Assembly (NCBI RefSeq): GCF_013760845.1
Contig: NZ_JACDUU010000003.1
Coordinates: 244,606 to 308,605 of the forward strand
DNA length: 64,000 nt
Direction: 5' to 3'
Source: [Anoxybacillus] calidus
Lineage (GTDB): Bacteria; Bacillota; Bacilli; Bacillales; Anoxybacillaceae
Part shown: positions 22,709 to 30,625 of the stretch, in pieces
Position numbering within the stretch: position 1 is the first letter of the stretch
How the letters are laid out: every line of letters begins with the position of its first letter
Notes under the pieces: generated by a model
What the model saw: the letters and a program-made list of their open reading frames with translations, nothing else
Database searches by the model: none
What the model was told of the DNA's origin: nothing
Program-made: the position numbers and the translations under genes

Positions 22709-23653
22709 ATGGAAAAATTTAAAAACCATAAAGGGTATTCACGCATGTATCAAGAAAACAAACTGACTTTAGGGTTGTTCTTTCCAATCGAATCGTATAT
22801 GGGGGACGTCCCTGAGATGAATATAGAAAAGCAAATGAAGTTAGCAAAACGAGCAGAAGAACTCAATTTCGCTTCATTATTTGTGAGAGATGTACCATTA
22901 CGCGATCCGAATTTCGGTGATGTCGGGCAAATGTATGATCCGTTTACGTATTTAGGGTATGTTGCTGCCAACACAGAAAAGATTGCTTTAGGAACGGGAA
23001 GTATTATTTTAACATTGCGCCACCCTCTTCATGTCGCAAAAGCGGCAGCTTCTGTAGACAGATTATCTGGTGAAAGACTCATTCTCGGTGTTGCAACAGG
23101 TGACCGTCCAATCGAGTTTCCAGCATTCTCTGTGAATCCAGAAAATCGGAGCGAACTATTCCGTGAATCAGTGGCTGTCATGAGAAAAGCATGGAAAGAG
23201 CATTTTCCTACCATTGACTCTTTACGAGTGCACCTAGCAAATGGAGATCTTTTACCAAAACCGAAATTGTCAGACATACCATTAATGGTGACGGGTCACA
23301 GTGGACAATCTCCTGAATGGATTGCTGAACATAGTGATGGTTGGATTTACTATCCACGTGGACTCAAATTTCAAAAAGCATTAATCGATAATTGGCGTTC
23401 GTTAACAGAGGAATTTAAGCCATTTACCCAATCGCTTTATATTGATTTAGCGGAAGACCCAAATCATGTACCAATACCGATTCATCTTGGATTCCGTACG
23501 GGGCGAAATTTCGTTATCGAATTTCTTGAAGCTTTACAAAATGCAGGTGTGAATCATGTCATCATCAACTTGAAATATGGCCAACGCCCAGTAGAAGAAG
23601 TGATCGAAGAATTAGGCGAATATGTGCTTCCACATTTTCCAGCTTTATCATGA
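22709..23653 (+). CDS. Luciferase-like flavin-dependent oxidoreductase (BA3436-type)
   Basis: About 314 residues from ATG 22709, with GGGAG nine bases upstream (a GTG at 22700 is also in frame). TIM-barrel LLM-class monooxygenase: LTLGLFFPIES, LAKRAEELNFASLFVRDVP, ALGTGSIILTLRHPLHVAKAAAS and DRLSGERLILGVATGDRP are typical. It most resembles the luciferase-type subgroup named after B. anthracis BA3436. It should use FMNH2 or F420-like flavin with oxygen; the substrate is unknown. It is followed by a YhfK-like protein and a sugar isomerase-like protein in the same direction, with gaps of 46 and 33 bases. Confidence 0.88.
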   Translation: MEKFKNHKGYSRMYQENKLTLGLFFPIESYMGDVPEMNIEKQMKLAKRAEELNFASLFVRDVPLRDPNFGDVGQMYDPFTYLGYVAANTEKIALGTGSIILTLRHPLHVAKAAASVDRLSGERLILGVATGDRPIEFPAFSVNPENRSELFRESVAVMRKAWKEHFPTIDSLRVHLANGDLLPKPKLSDIPLMVTGHSGQSPEWIAEHSDGWIYYPRGLKFQKALIDNWRSLTEEFKPFTQSLYIDLAEDPNHVPIPIHLGFRTGRNFVIEFLEALQNAGVNHVIINLKYGQRPVEEVIEELGEYVLPHFPALS

Positions 23654-23699
23654 TGAGAAACAATCTTAAAGCCAGCAATATAAGAAAGGATGGATATGG

Positions 23700-24344
23700 A
23701 TGGAAGTTTTGGTCATTGGTGCCAACGGAAAAGTAGGTCAACAGGTGGTAAACATGCTTCATGCGCATGAACAACATACCGTTCGTGCGATGGTTCGAAA
23801 ACAAGAGCAATTGGAGGCTCTTCAGAAAAAAGGAATTGAAGCAGTACTTGCTGATCTTGAAGGTACTGTCGATGAAATCGCCGAAGCAGCCAAAGGTTGC
23901 GACGCGATCGTATTCTCCGCTGGTTCAGGTGGACACACAGGAGCAGATAAAACATTGCTTGTTGATTTAGACGGTGCTGTAAAAGCGATGGAAGCTGCAG
24001 AAAAAGTCGGAATTAAACGATTTATCATGGTGAGCTCATTCCAAGCTCACAACCGTGAGAACTGGCCTGAAAACATTAAGCCTTATTATGTTGCCAAACA
24101 TTATGCTGACCGTATGTTAATGAATAGCGGTTTAAATTATACGATTATTCGTCCAGGCTATCTTCTTAATGAAAAAGGTACTGGGTTGGTTACCACAGCA
24201 GATAACTTAAATGGTGGGAGCATTCCACGTGAAGATGTAGCAAGAACAATCGTTCAATCTCTTGATGAACCAAATACGTATAAAAAAGCATTCGATTTAA
24301 CGTCAGGGGATACAGAGATTGCCGAAGCGTTGAAATCGCTGTAA
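23700..24344 (+). CDS. NAD(P)-binding atypical SDR protein (YhfK-like)
   Basis: 214 residues with N-terminal Rossmann motif LVIGANGKVGQQV (residues 4-16), then RAMVRKQEQ, CDAIVFSAGSGG, RFIMVSSFQAHNRENW, the YVAKHYAD region that holds the Tyr-x-x-x-Lys-like motif, and YTIIRPG. This closely follows B. subtilis YhfK as I recall it. Such proteins act as NAD(P)H-dependent reductases or sensors; no substrate is established. Ribosome site AAGAAAGGA. Probably co-transcribed with the flanking oxidoreductase and isomerase-like genes. Confidence 0.88.
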   Translation: MEVLVIGANGKVGQQVVNMLHAHEQHTVRAMVRKQEQLEALQKKGIEAVLADLEGTVDEIAEAAKGCDAIVFSAGSGGHTGADKTLLVDLDGAVKAMEAAEKVGIKRFIMVSSFQAHNRENWPENIKPYYVAKHYADRMLMNSGLNYTIIRPGYLLNEKGTGLVTTADNLNGGSIPREDVARTIVQSLDEPNTYKKAFDLTSGDTEIAEALKSL

Positions 24345-24377
24345 TGAACCGTTCAGTAGAAAGGAGAATTTGGAAAT

Positions 24378-25226
24378 ATGGCTTACCCCTTTTATGCAAT
24401 GGATTTTGCCTTTTATAACTCCATGGGCATTTATAGCTTTGAGGCTCGATGTGAAATGTTAAAAGAGATCGGGTATGACGCGACCCATTTATCCGTCTGG
24501 CACGGAGAACGGTGGAGAGATGTAGAAAAGCTTAAAAACGTTAAGGAGAAATATGGTCTAGATGTCGCTGGCGTGTACGTTGTATTAGACCTTTCACTCG
24601 GTGAGGAACATCCAAGAAATAAGGGAATTTTAAAAATGTTGGAGATTATGGAGGGGTGCTCCACTGTTGAGCTGGCGATTCAATCTGTCGGACATCATAT
24701 CCTCCCTTCAGACCCTAAAGGGGACGACATTGCAGTGAAGTGGCTGGAACAAGCACTGAAGATTGCTGAACGAAGAAACATTAATATCTTACTTTACACC
24801 CACCTATCATTTTGGATTGAACGCCATGAAGATGCAGTGAGACTTTGTAAACGGCTTAATCATCCTAATCTTGGCATTGTATTTTGTGGCTACCATTGGT
24901 ACGCAGTCGACGGAACAAATCTATCAGCGACGCTTCAAGCGGTGTCCCCTTACTTGAAACAAGTGAACATTTCTGGTAGTCGTCGCAATCCACACGGTTT
25001 TGGTGGAGTTGCAACAATCGAACCTTTGGACGTCGGGGAGTTAGATAATTTTGCGTTACTTGGGCAGTTAAAAAAGATCGGTTATAATGGAATGATTGGT
25101 TACCAAGGTTGGAGTGAAGGCGGCGACGCTTACAGTAAGCTAAGTCGTTCACTCAAAGCGTTTCGTGATATGGAACGTAGACTTGAGGCACATCCACATT
25201 GGGCGGATTTAAAATTAACTCCATAA
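24378..25226 (+). CDS. Sugar phosphate isomerase/epimerase-like TIM-barrel protein
   Basis: 282 residues of the AP-endonuclease-2/xylose-isomerase-like fold. Metal-binding acidic and His positions can be placed in LGIVFCGYHWYAVDG and QVNISGSRRNPHG, with Glu/Asp residues in YNGMIGYQGWSEGGD. No signal peptide. It is the last gene of the three-gene group and is followed by a hairpin. The substrate cannot be told from the sequence; inositol- or hydroxypyruvate-type sugars are typical of the family. Confidence 0.82.
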   Translation: MAYPFYAMDFAFYNSMGIYSFEARCEMLKEIGYDATHLSVWHGERWRDVEKLKNVKEKYGLDVAGVYVVLDLSLGEEHPRNKGILKMLEIMEGCSTVELAIQSVGHHILPSDPKGDDIAVKWLEQALKIAERRNINILLYTHLSFWIERHEDAVRLCKRLNHPNLGIVFCGYHWYAVDGTNLSATLQAVSPYLKQVNISGSRRNPHGFGGVATIEPLDVGELDNFALLGQLKKIGYNGMIGYQGWSEGGDAYSKLSRSLKAFRDMERRLEAHPHWADLKLTP

Positions 25227-25238
25227 TAGAAAAAGACT

Positions 25239-25273
25239 GTGGTGCTAGAACAATAAAGTTCAACTAGCACCAC
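25239..25273. terminator. Hairpin after the isomerase-like gene
   Basis: Ten-bp stem GTGGTGCTAG/CTAGCACCAC. No clear T run on either strand, so termination strength is uncertain; it also overlaps the end of the small leftward gene. Confidence 0.45.
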
Positions 25274-25403
25274 GGGTATTAAGTAATGTACTACGGTATT
25301 CACCGGAGTACATTTTTTTATAAATGGTTGATTTAATATTACTTCCTTCATTCTTTCTTTGTTGGAAAATTAAAGAGACCAATCCCAAATTTTGTTTCGT
25401 CAT
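25260..25403 (-). CDS. Possible small protein of unknown function
   Basis: Forty-seven residues starting MTKQNLGLVSLIFQQRKNEG. Support is mainly the strong ribosome site (AAAGGGGGAAGG) in the right place before ATG 25403. It is basic, lacks a membrane segment, and ends inside the preceding hairpin. I recognise no family and it could be a remnant. A further hairpin (CGCTCT…AGAGCG, 25555-25588) with a T run on the minus strand lies upstream; otherwise 25404-25670 shows nothing. Confidence 0.3.
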   Translation of the reverse strand: MTKQNLGLVSLIFQQRKNEGSNIKSTIYKKMYSGEYRSTLLNTRGAS

Positions 25404-25554
25404 TATCCTTCCCCCTTTAAGAACAATCCTGTTTTTATCGTTATGCTGAATGAGTTGACAAAGTTCTTCTAATCTGATGCTATATTCAACTGATGTTTTT
25501 AAATGCATGTCTAAACATTCGTCGACTAAAGAGACATGTTTTGTAAATAAAAAA

Positions 25555-25588
25555 CGCTCTAAGAGACTCGCAGAAATCTCTCAGAGCG
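25555..25588 (-). terminator. Hairpin with minus-strand T run
   Basis: CGCTCT-A-AGAGA pairs with TCTCT-C-AGAGCG; the minus strand continues TTTTTTATTT. No obvious leftward gene feeds it. Confidence 0.45.
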
Positions 25589-25670
25589 ATTTGTTCTTGT
25601 AGCTATAAAATCATTGTTATAAGAATAGTCAATTGATTCAATATATTTGTACAAACTTATGGTTTAACAA

Positions 25671-26735
25671 TTGAATAGTATATTAACGAATATCTTGATA
25701 GAAATCAAGATAAAAAATAATAGAGTGGAAGTGGGAAACGTGAGTGAATTACCTAAAAATAATCAACAAGCTGGAGATATCTTTCTGCCTCCCCCTAATC
25801 CTCTAGACCCAGTGATTGATAATGGTGGTACTGGAGGGACTGTGCAATTAGGAATTAATGAGACGGCCAATTTAATTGCTACATCGTCCATAACAGGGGC
25901 AACAGTAGGACTTCGATATATCCCCACAGGTGGAGAAGTACTTTTTGTAGGCATTCCATGGGAAGGATGGGGAGTAGCTAACGCTGACCCTGGTAGTGGA
26001 ACATTCTCCGCTTTTGCAAATGTAAGCGAAGGTGGGGCAACTAATATGACGGTACAAGCTGGAACAGGAATTACAAACCCCGTAGGACAAAGCCAGCCCG
26101 AGTCAGAAGGAAGTGCCTTTCGATCAATTATTCAGGATAATGGTGGACGTGTAGAAGTTACACATGACTTTTTCCCATCGGTATCACCAAACCTTTATCA
26201 AATTTTTGTCACGATTACAAATATCGGCGCTACTCCAATCGATGACTTGCGTTATAGACGAGTAATGGACTGGGATGTTCCGCCAACTATATTTAATGAG
26301 TGGGTGGAAATTCATGTTAACCTAGCACCAAACCTATTTCAGGCATCCAACCAAGGGTTTAACTCTGCAGATCCGTTGGCCCCCCTGTCTGGGATTTCTA
26401 CCCCAGTAGATCCTGATGGCCTTATCAATCCCGGAGATCCTGATTACTTTTTTGGTCCTCTTGATCAAGGGGCAGCATTCGATTTTAGATTTGGCCAGCT
26501 ATTACCAGGTCAATCTAGATTTTTCCAACTTTTCTATGGGGCTGCTGCCACTAGGGATGAGGCACTTACGGCTCTCAATTTAGTTGGAGCACAGGCGTGG
26601 TCTATTGCTTATCCCAATGTCGTTGTAGATGGTGAAAATATGCCTGGAGTCAATGGACCAAACGTTTTTATATTTGGTTATTTACAGCCACCACCACCTA
26701 GTTTGGCACCTAATTTTTTTAGCTCAGCAAAATAG
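25671..26735 (+). CDS. Uncharacterised beta-rich protein
   Basis: Up to 354 residues from TTG 25671; GTG 25740 (SELPKNNQQAGD…) is an alternative start, and neither has a strong ribosome site. The body is rich in Gly, Pro, Asn and beta-type segments, with VTITNIGATPIDDLRYRR and VMDWDVPPTIFNEWVEI, phrases similar to secreted or PEP-CTERM-associated proteins of other bacteria. Yet there is no signal peptide, membrane anchor or sorting signal. Poly-Pro stretches lie near both ends (LPPPNP, QPPPPS). It is the last gene of the putative ssrA element. Function unknown. Confidence 0.75.
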   Translation: MNSILTNILIEIKIKNNRVEVGNVSELPKNNQQAGDIFLPPPNPLDPVIDNGGTGGTVQLGINETANLIATSSITGATVGLRYIPTGGEVLFVGIPWEGWGVANADPGSGTFSAFANVSEGGATNMTVQAGTGITNPVGQSQPESEGSAFRSIIQDNGGRVEVTHDFFPSVSPNLYQIFVTITNIGATPIDDLRYRRVMDWDVPPTIFNEWVEIHVNLAPNLFQASNQGFNSADPLAPLSGISTPVDPDGLINPGDPDYFFGPLDQGAAFDFRFGQLLPGQSRFFQLFYGAAATRDEALTALNLVGAQAWSIAYPNVVVDGENMPGVNGPNVFIFGYLQPPPPSLAPNFFSSAK

Positions 26736-26826
26736 CAATAAGGGAAAGAACAAGAAAGTATCACAATAATACTCTTAATGTCTGTTAATCTTTGCTTTAA
26801 GGTTTGTGTATCTTGTTTGTCTAGTC

Positions 26827-26845
26827 CCGTCTCCACCAAACATAA
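26827..26845 (+). repeat. Right attachment-site repeat (attR-like)
   Basis: CCGTCTCCACCA, one mismatch, ACATAA: the same sequence as the 3' end of ssrA at 20166-20184. It bounds a segment of about 6.66 kb. The intervening 26736-26826 and the stretch to 27021 contain no gene. Confidence 0.6.
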
Positions 26846-26871
26846 TGAATACGCCATTGATGGATAAATAT

Positions 26872-26904
26872 AAAAGGACTTGTCTATGTGACAAGTCCTT
26901 TTAA
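26872..26904 (+). terminator. Perfect hairpin right of the attR-like repeat
   Basis: Thirteen-bp perfect stem AAAAGGACTTGTC/GACAAGTCCTTTT with a five-base loop. If the element were removed, this would lie about 35 bases after the tmRNA CCA end, so it may be the original ssrA terminator. Confidence 0.8.
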
Positions 26905-27021
26905 GGTTAAATTAAAATGATGTCTTCTATTATTTTTTGTTTATCATAAAATATTTATTGGAAAACGATAAATTTTTTTATATATTATGTACATGAACAA
27001 TATTTTTAGGAGTTGAGTTAT

Positions 27022-27471
27022 GTGAAAAGCATTACTGTGGTCAAGGTGCTGAATTTATTGGTTATGGTCTTCTTAGTACTAATGGCAATAACCTTTGTTA
27101 AATTGCCTATGCTAGTAAACAAGTACGGCGAAATGACAGGTATGGATTTAACACATTTATTTTGGATCAAACTTTTTTTGTACCTTACCGCCATCCCTTT
27201 TACGTTCCTGCTTGTAATGGCTAAAAAATTATGCAAAAACATATTGCAAAATAATCCTTTCTCGCCAAGTAGTATTAAGTCACTTTATATCATCAGTATT
27301 TGCGCCTTTATTGATTTTTTTCTTTACTTGATTGGGACATTTATTTTTAAAAATTTATTATCCCTTACTCTAATGATCGCGGCTTTTATGGTCGGTATGG
27401 TGGGCTTAGTATTATCACATCTAGCCAAGTTAGCTTTAGAGATTAAAGAGGAAAACGATCTAACCATTTGA
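27022..27471 (+). CDS. DUF2975-type membrane protein (YoaS-like)
   Basis: 149 residues with four membrane helices (about 8-26, 48-68, 88-108 and 117-137). Start GTG 27022 is chosen because AGGAG ends nine bases upstream; TTG 27013 touches that site. DUF2975 proteins are typically paired with a small YozG-like XRE regulator, which follows ten bases later. Function is unknown; the pair may form a signalling or regulatory unit. Confidence 0.8.
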   Translation: MKSITVVKVLNLLVMVFLVLMAITFVKLPMLVNKYGEMTGMDLTHLFWIKLFLYLTAIPFTFLLVMAKKLCKNILQNNPFSPSSIKSLYIISICAFIDFFLYLIGTFIFKNLLSLTLMIAAFMVGMVGLVLSHLAKLALEIKEENDLTI

Positions 27472-27481
27472 GGTGGAAAGC

Positions 27482-27697
27482 ATGCCAATCATTGTTAATA
27501 TTGATGTAATGCTCGCAAAACGTAAAATGAGCGCTTCTGAACTTGCTGAAAAAGTGGGGATTACGCTTCCGAATCTTTCCATACTGAAAAACAATAAGGC
27601 GAAAGCGATACGGTTTTCGACTCTTGAGGCATTGTGTAAAGCATTGGATTGCCAACCTGGTGATATTTTGGAATATCAACCAGATGATCAGGTTTAA
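27482..27697 (+). CDS. YozG-like XRE-family regulator
   Basis: Seventy-one residues from ATG 27482 (AGGTGG upstream). The helix-turn-helix reads SASELAEKVGITLPNLSILKN and is followed by FSTLEALCKALDCQPGDILEY, the signature of the YozG/HTH_26 group. It is paired with the DUF2975 membrane protein as in B. subtilis yoaS-yozG, and a further membrane protein follows 18 bases later. Confidence 0.88.
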   Translation: MPIIVNIDVMLAKRKMSASELAEKVGITLPNLSILKNNKAKAIRFSTLEALCKALDCQPGDILEYQPDDQV

Positions 27698-27715
27698 GAA
27701 ATTGGGGAAAAAACA

Positions 27716-28282
27716 ATGAATGTGGGAAAAAAATTATTTTTCATATGGGTTATTGCGATGTTTTTCATTACTTTTACTTGCGCGTTGACGTATCTAATGA
27801 CGCAACAATCACTACGACTTGGTGCGAATGTCCTTCCAGCTCAATTAGCAAAAGATGCAGCCATTAACTTACAGAAGGGGCTAAGCGCTCAAGCCTCCAT
27901 CCCACCTCACAAAGTGGATGCGTCAAAAAGTGATGATGGATTTGTTATGATATACGATAAAAATAAAAATCTAGTTGCAATGTCTGGAATGTTTGATACC
28001 CAAAAACCATTTTATCCAAAAGGGGGTTTAAACTATGTTTCGAAAAACGGGGAAGATCGTGTTACTTGGCAAACCCCAAATGGTCTTCGCTTCGCTACCG
28101 TCGCCATTAAATCCAATAACTACTATATAGTGGGTGCACACTCCATGTATGAGACAGAAAATATCATTAATCAAATTACACAAATTGTATTGTATGCTTG
28201 GTTAGCATGCTTGATTTGTTCAGCTGTTGCTATTCTTGTCATTTATGCTTTTATAAAAAAAGTGTATAAACATCAAACATAG
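27716..28282 (+). CDS. Two-helix membrane protein with extracytoplasmic domain
   Basis: 188 residues: N-terminal helix (about 8-28), an extracytoplasmic domain of about 125 residues (SKSDDGFVMIYDKNKNLVAMSG … WQTPNGLRFATVAIK) that resembles small sensor domains, and a C-terminal helix (about 157-180). No kinase or other output domain. Probably the third gene of the operon with the DUF2975 and YozG-like proteins. Family not recognised. Confidence 0.7.
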   Translation: MNVGKKLFFIWVIAMFFITFTCALTYLMTQQSLRLGANVLPAQLAKDAAINLQKGLSAQASIPPHKVDASKSDDGFVMIYDKNKNLVAMSGMFDTQKPFYPKGGLNYVSKNGEDRVTWQTPNGLRFATVAIKSNNYYIVGAHSMYETENIINQITQIVLYAWLACLICSAVAILVIYAFIKKVYKHQT

Positions 28283-28317
28283 AAGCTTTCCAAATTTACG
28301 GTGTCCAAAAAATTGAA

Positions 28318-28370
28318 GAGGCTGGCTTCAAAAGGTCGATTCAGCGACCTTTTGAGTCAGCCTCTTTTTA
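28318..28370 (+). terminator. Strong intrinsic terminator
   Basis: GAGGCTG-GCT-TCAAAAGGTCG pairs with CGACCTTTTGA-GT-CAGCCTC and is followed by TTTTT. Confidence 0.93.
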
Positions 28371-28530
28371 TACGCCCGGCATCTTTGATAGAGGAACTAA
28401 AAGTCAAGAAAAAACAAGAAGACACGATTATGTCTTCATTTTGTAACATAATTGCTAATTGAATGAAACATAACTGTTATATTTTATTGATATTCTATTG
28501 TTACGAAATTAGGCAAGGGAGAGTAGTATT

Positions 28531-29127
28531 TTGAAAAAATTACTGTCAAGGGGGAGTAGTACTTTGAAAAGATTACTATTATATATGACTTCATCAATCT
28601 TTCTAGTTTTCGGATTTTCAGGTGCAGCATCGGCAGCTGGTACATATCAGGTAAAAAGCGGTGACACTCTTTGGGGCATAGCTAAAAAGTATAAAGTGAC
28701 TGTCAGCCAGTTAAAGAGCTGGAATAACCTTAAAAGCGATTTGATTAAGCCAAAGCAGGTGTTAAAGATTTCAGGAACGGCAACGAAAGCGGCTGCTAGA
28801 ACTACAGTAAAAAAGGCAGCAGTCAAAACAGCAGCGTACAAAACAATCACCGTTAAAGCGTATGCTTATACAGTAGACTGCAAAGGCTGCAGCGGAATAA
28901 CAGCTACAGGCTTAAATTTAAAGAAAAACCCTTCGATTAAAGTAATTGCCGTTGATCCAAAGGTAATTCCGCTAGGTTCAAAGGTGTATGTGGAAGGTTA
29001 CGGCTATGCGATTGCAGCTGATAAAGGTGGCGGAATCAGAGGTAACAAAATTGACGTATTCATGCCTACAAAAGCAAAAGCTATCCAATGGGGTGTCAAA
29101 ACAGTAAAAGTAAAAGTATATAAATAA
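28531..29127 (+). CDS. Secreted LysM and 3D-domain cell-wall protein (YocH-like)
   Basis: 198 residues. Signal peptide with cleavage near SAASAAG (about residue 36), LysM domain (TYQVKSGDTLWGIAKKYKVTVSQLK … KPKQVLKI, about 38-80), a Lys/Ala/Thr-rich linker, then the 3D domain with its three Asp (AVDPKVIPLGS, AADKGGG, NKIDVFM). 3D domains are linked to muralytic activity such as that of YocH and RpfB/Sps proteins. Two in-frame TTG starts (28531, 28564) each have their own GGGAG-type ribosome site because that stretch is tandemly duplicated. A terminator follows. Confidence 0.88.
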   Translation: MKKLLSRGSSTLKRLLLYMTSSIFLVFGFSGAASAAGTYQVKSGDTLWGIAKKYKVTVSQLKSWNNLKSDLIKPKQVLKISGTATKAAARTTVKKAAVKTAAYKTITVKAYAYTVDCKGCSGITATGLNLKKNPSIKVIAVDPKVIPLGSKVYVEGYGYAIAADKGGGIRGNKIDVFMPTKAKAIQWGVKTVKVKVYK

Positions 29128-29131
29128 TCCA

Positions 29132-29157
29132 AAAGCCGGCAGGATGCCGGCTTTTTT
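29132..29157 (+). terminator. Intrinsic terminator after the LysM/3D gene
   Basis: AAAGCCGGCA/TGCCGGCTTT stem, three-base loop, run of six Ts. Confidence 0.94.
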
Positions 29158-29267
29158 CATAATATAGCTCCTCTCCTTCCAATTATATAATACTTGATAT
29201 CTTTAAGTTTCATAAATTCGTTTTCCTATTAAATTATTAAAGTAAGTTTGTGTTCTCTTATTGATTT

Positions 29268-29720
29268 CTTTACCTTCGCCGAAGAGGACATCAAATGCAT
29301 CTACATCGAAGATATGGGCAGCGAGCCTCCCGCCTATATCCGCGTGTACCACTCGGACGACTTTAAAAATTTGAACACTATCGATTCCGGTTTTGATGGC
29401 ACGGTGATTCATCTGTACGATGAAAAAAAAGGAATCAACCAAAAGTATACCATTGCACAGGGAAGCGAAATGCGGGAAGCCGATACGTGGAAGCCGCTCG
29501 ATTGGGCGTACAATGCTTTAGGGATTTTCGTCGGACAAAGCAGAAGTCAATTTAATGATGCAATTCGATTTGACGAAAAAGTGACTTAAAAAATTACCGA
29601 AGAATTAAAACAAAAGGGAGCTACAATCGAACTGAAAAAAATCGGATTGGGTCATTCGCAAGGTGGGAACCACTCTGAAATGATCCAACTCACAAAACAT
29701 CGATTTGACCAAGTGTATGT
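29268..29720 (+). pseudogene. Truncated lipase-like effector fragment (DUF6792-type)
   Basis: Encodes TFAEEDIKCIYIEDMGSEPP … RFDEKVT, stop, KITEELKQKGATIELKKIG … GHSQGGNHSEM … DQVYV. It aligns with residues of about 24-165 of the intact protein at 30626. A CAA-to-TAA type change (29587) breaks it, and both ends are cut: homology starts at about 29268 and stops at 29720. The stretch 29599-29702 is essentially identical in DNA to the intact gene while the rest is more diverged. After the break, to 29952, there is no gene. Confidence 0.85.
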
Positions 29721-29952
29721 CAGGTCCCCCTTTCAAAAAACCCCTCAAAGGACATACAAGATAAGTCCCCTATTTGCTTTTCATTTCTCTGATTCATCAA
29801 TAAGGTCTAAAGTCATAAATAACCTGCATTTCCTCTTAAATCCATAGTTCTATTTTTCTAAAATTGGATATAATTACATTTTTTGTTGCTTAAACAGTGA
29901 TCATATGATACGTATAGAGAGAATGGGGATAATTGGGAAAGGAGACCGTCAT

Positions 29953-30603
29953 TTGCGAAAGCGCTGGAGGAACTTATTACTATTGACTTTGATATTGATC
30001 GGAGGATGTGAGATGGATTCGAAGGCTCATCCGGAGAAGTTGCCGGACACGATACCATTTCAAGACGAGTTCACCCGAAAGTTTATGGTGTCTCCGAAAG
30101 AAGTGAAGGAAGGATATTATTTGTTCCGGTCGAAAACCGGAGGTTTTACGATGTGGTTTCCGAAAGACGCGAAAGTAAACAATGGATTTTATGAAAAGCA
30201 TGACAAGTATTATGAATCTTCTGTTATTGCAGGGGTGAGAGAAGAAGAAAATATAACATATTCTGTTGACTTAACTTACGAAAAAAGAAACATAACGAAT
30301 GAAATCGATATAAATCTTAATTTGTTATCTGGTTATGCCAACTATAACGGGAAATATACGAAGATAGAGGCTGATCGCAATACCATTTATTTTGCGAAAA
30401 ATGAAAACGATATTTCGGTTGATAACAAAAAAAATATTGATTACAAATTTTTTGCCTATATAAAATCCAATCACAGTCCCCAAGCAGTGCGATTTATATA
30501 CAAGGTCAAATGTGAGGATGCCACCAGGGGGTGCCACATCGATGTAGATAGAGAGGAAGAACTGGCGAAAATGTTGATGAAATCCATCGAATTTCACGAT
30601 TAA
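29953..30603 (+). CDS. Lipoprotein upstream of the lipase effector, candidate immunity protein
   Basis: About 216 residues from TTG 29953 (AAAGGAG eight bases upstream). A short basic N-terminus (MRKRWRN), hydrophobic stretch and lipobox-like LILIGGC with Cys19 mark a lipoprotein. The rest (YYLFRSKTGGFTMWFPKD … KIEADRNTIYFAKNE) is soluble and mostly beta. It lies 22 bases upstream of the lipase-like gene. In S. aureus the type VII lipase TslA is neutralised by a lipoprotein (TilA); the pairing here looks analogous, but sequence relatedness is not shown. Confidence 0.75.
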   Translation: MRKRWRNLLLLTLILIGGCEMDSKAHPEKLPDTIPFQDEFTRKFMVSPKEVKEGYYLFRSKTGGFTMWFPKDAKVNNGFYEKHDKYYESSVIAGVREEENITYSVDLTYEKRNITNEIDINLNLLSGYANYNGKYTKIEADRNTIYFAKNENDISVDNKKNIDYKFFAYIKSNHSPQAVRFIYKVKCEDATRGCHIDVDREEELAKMLMKSIEFHD

Positions 30604-30625
30604 GGGATAAGGAGGTGGAAGTGCC

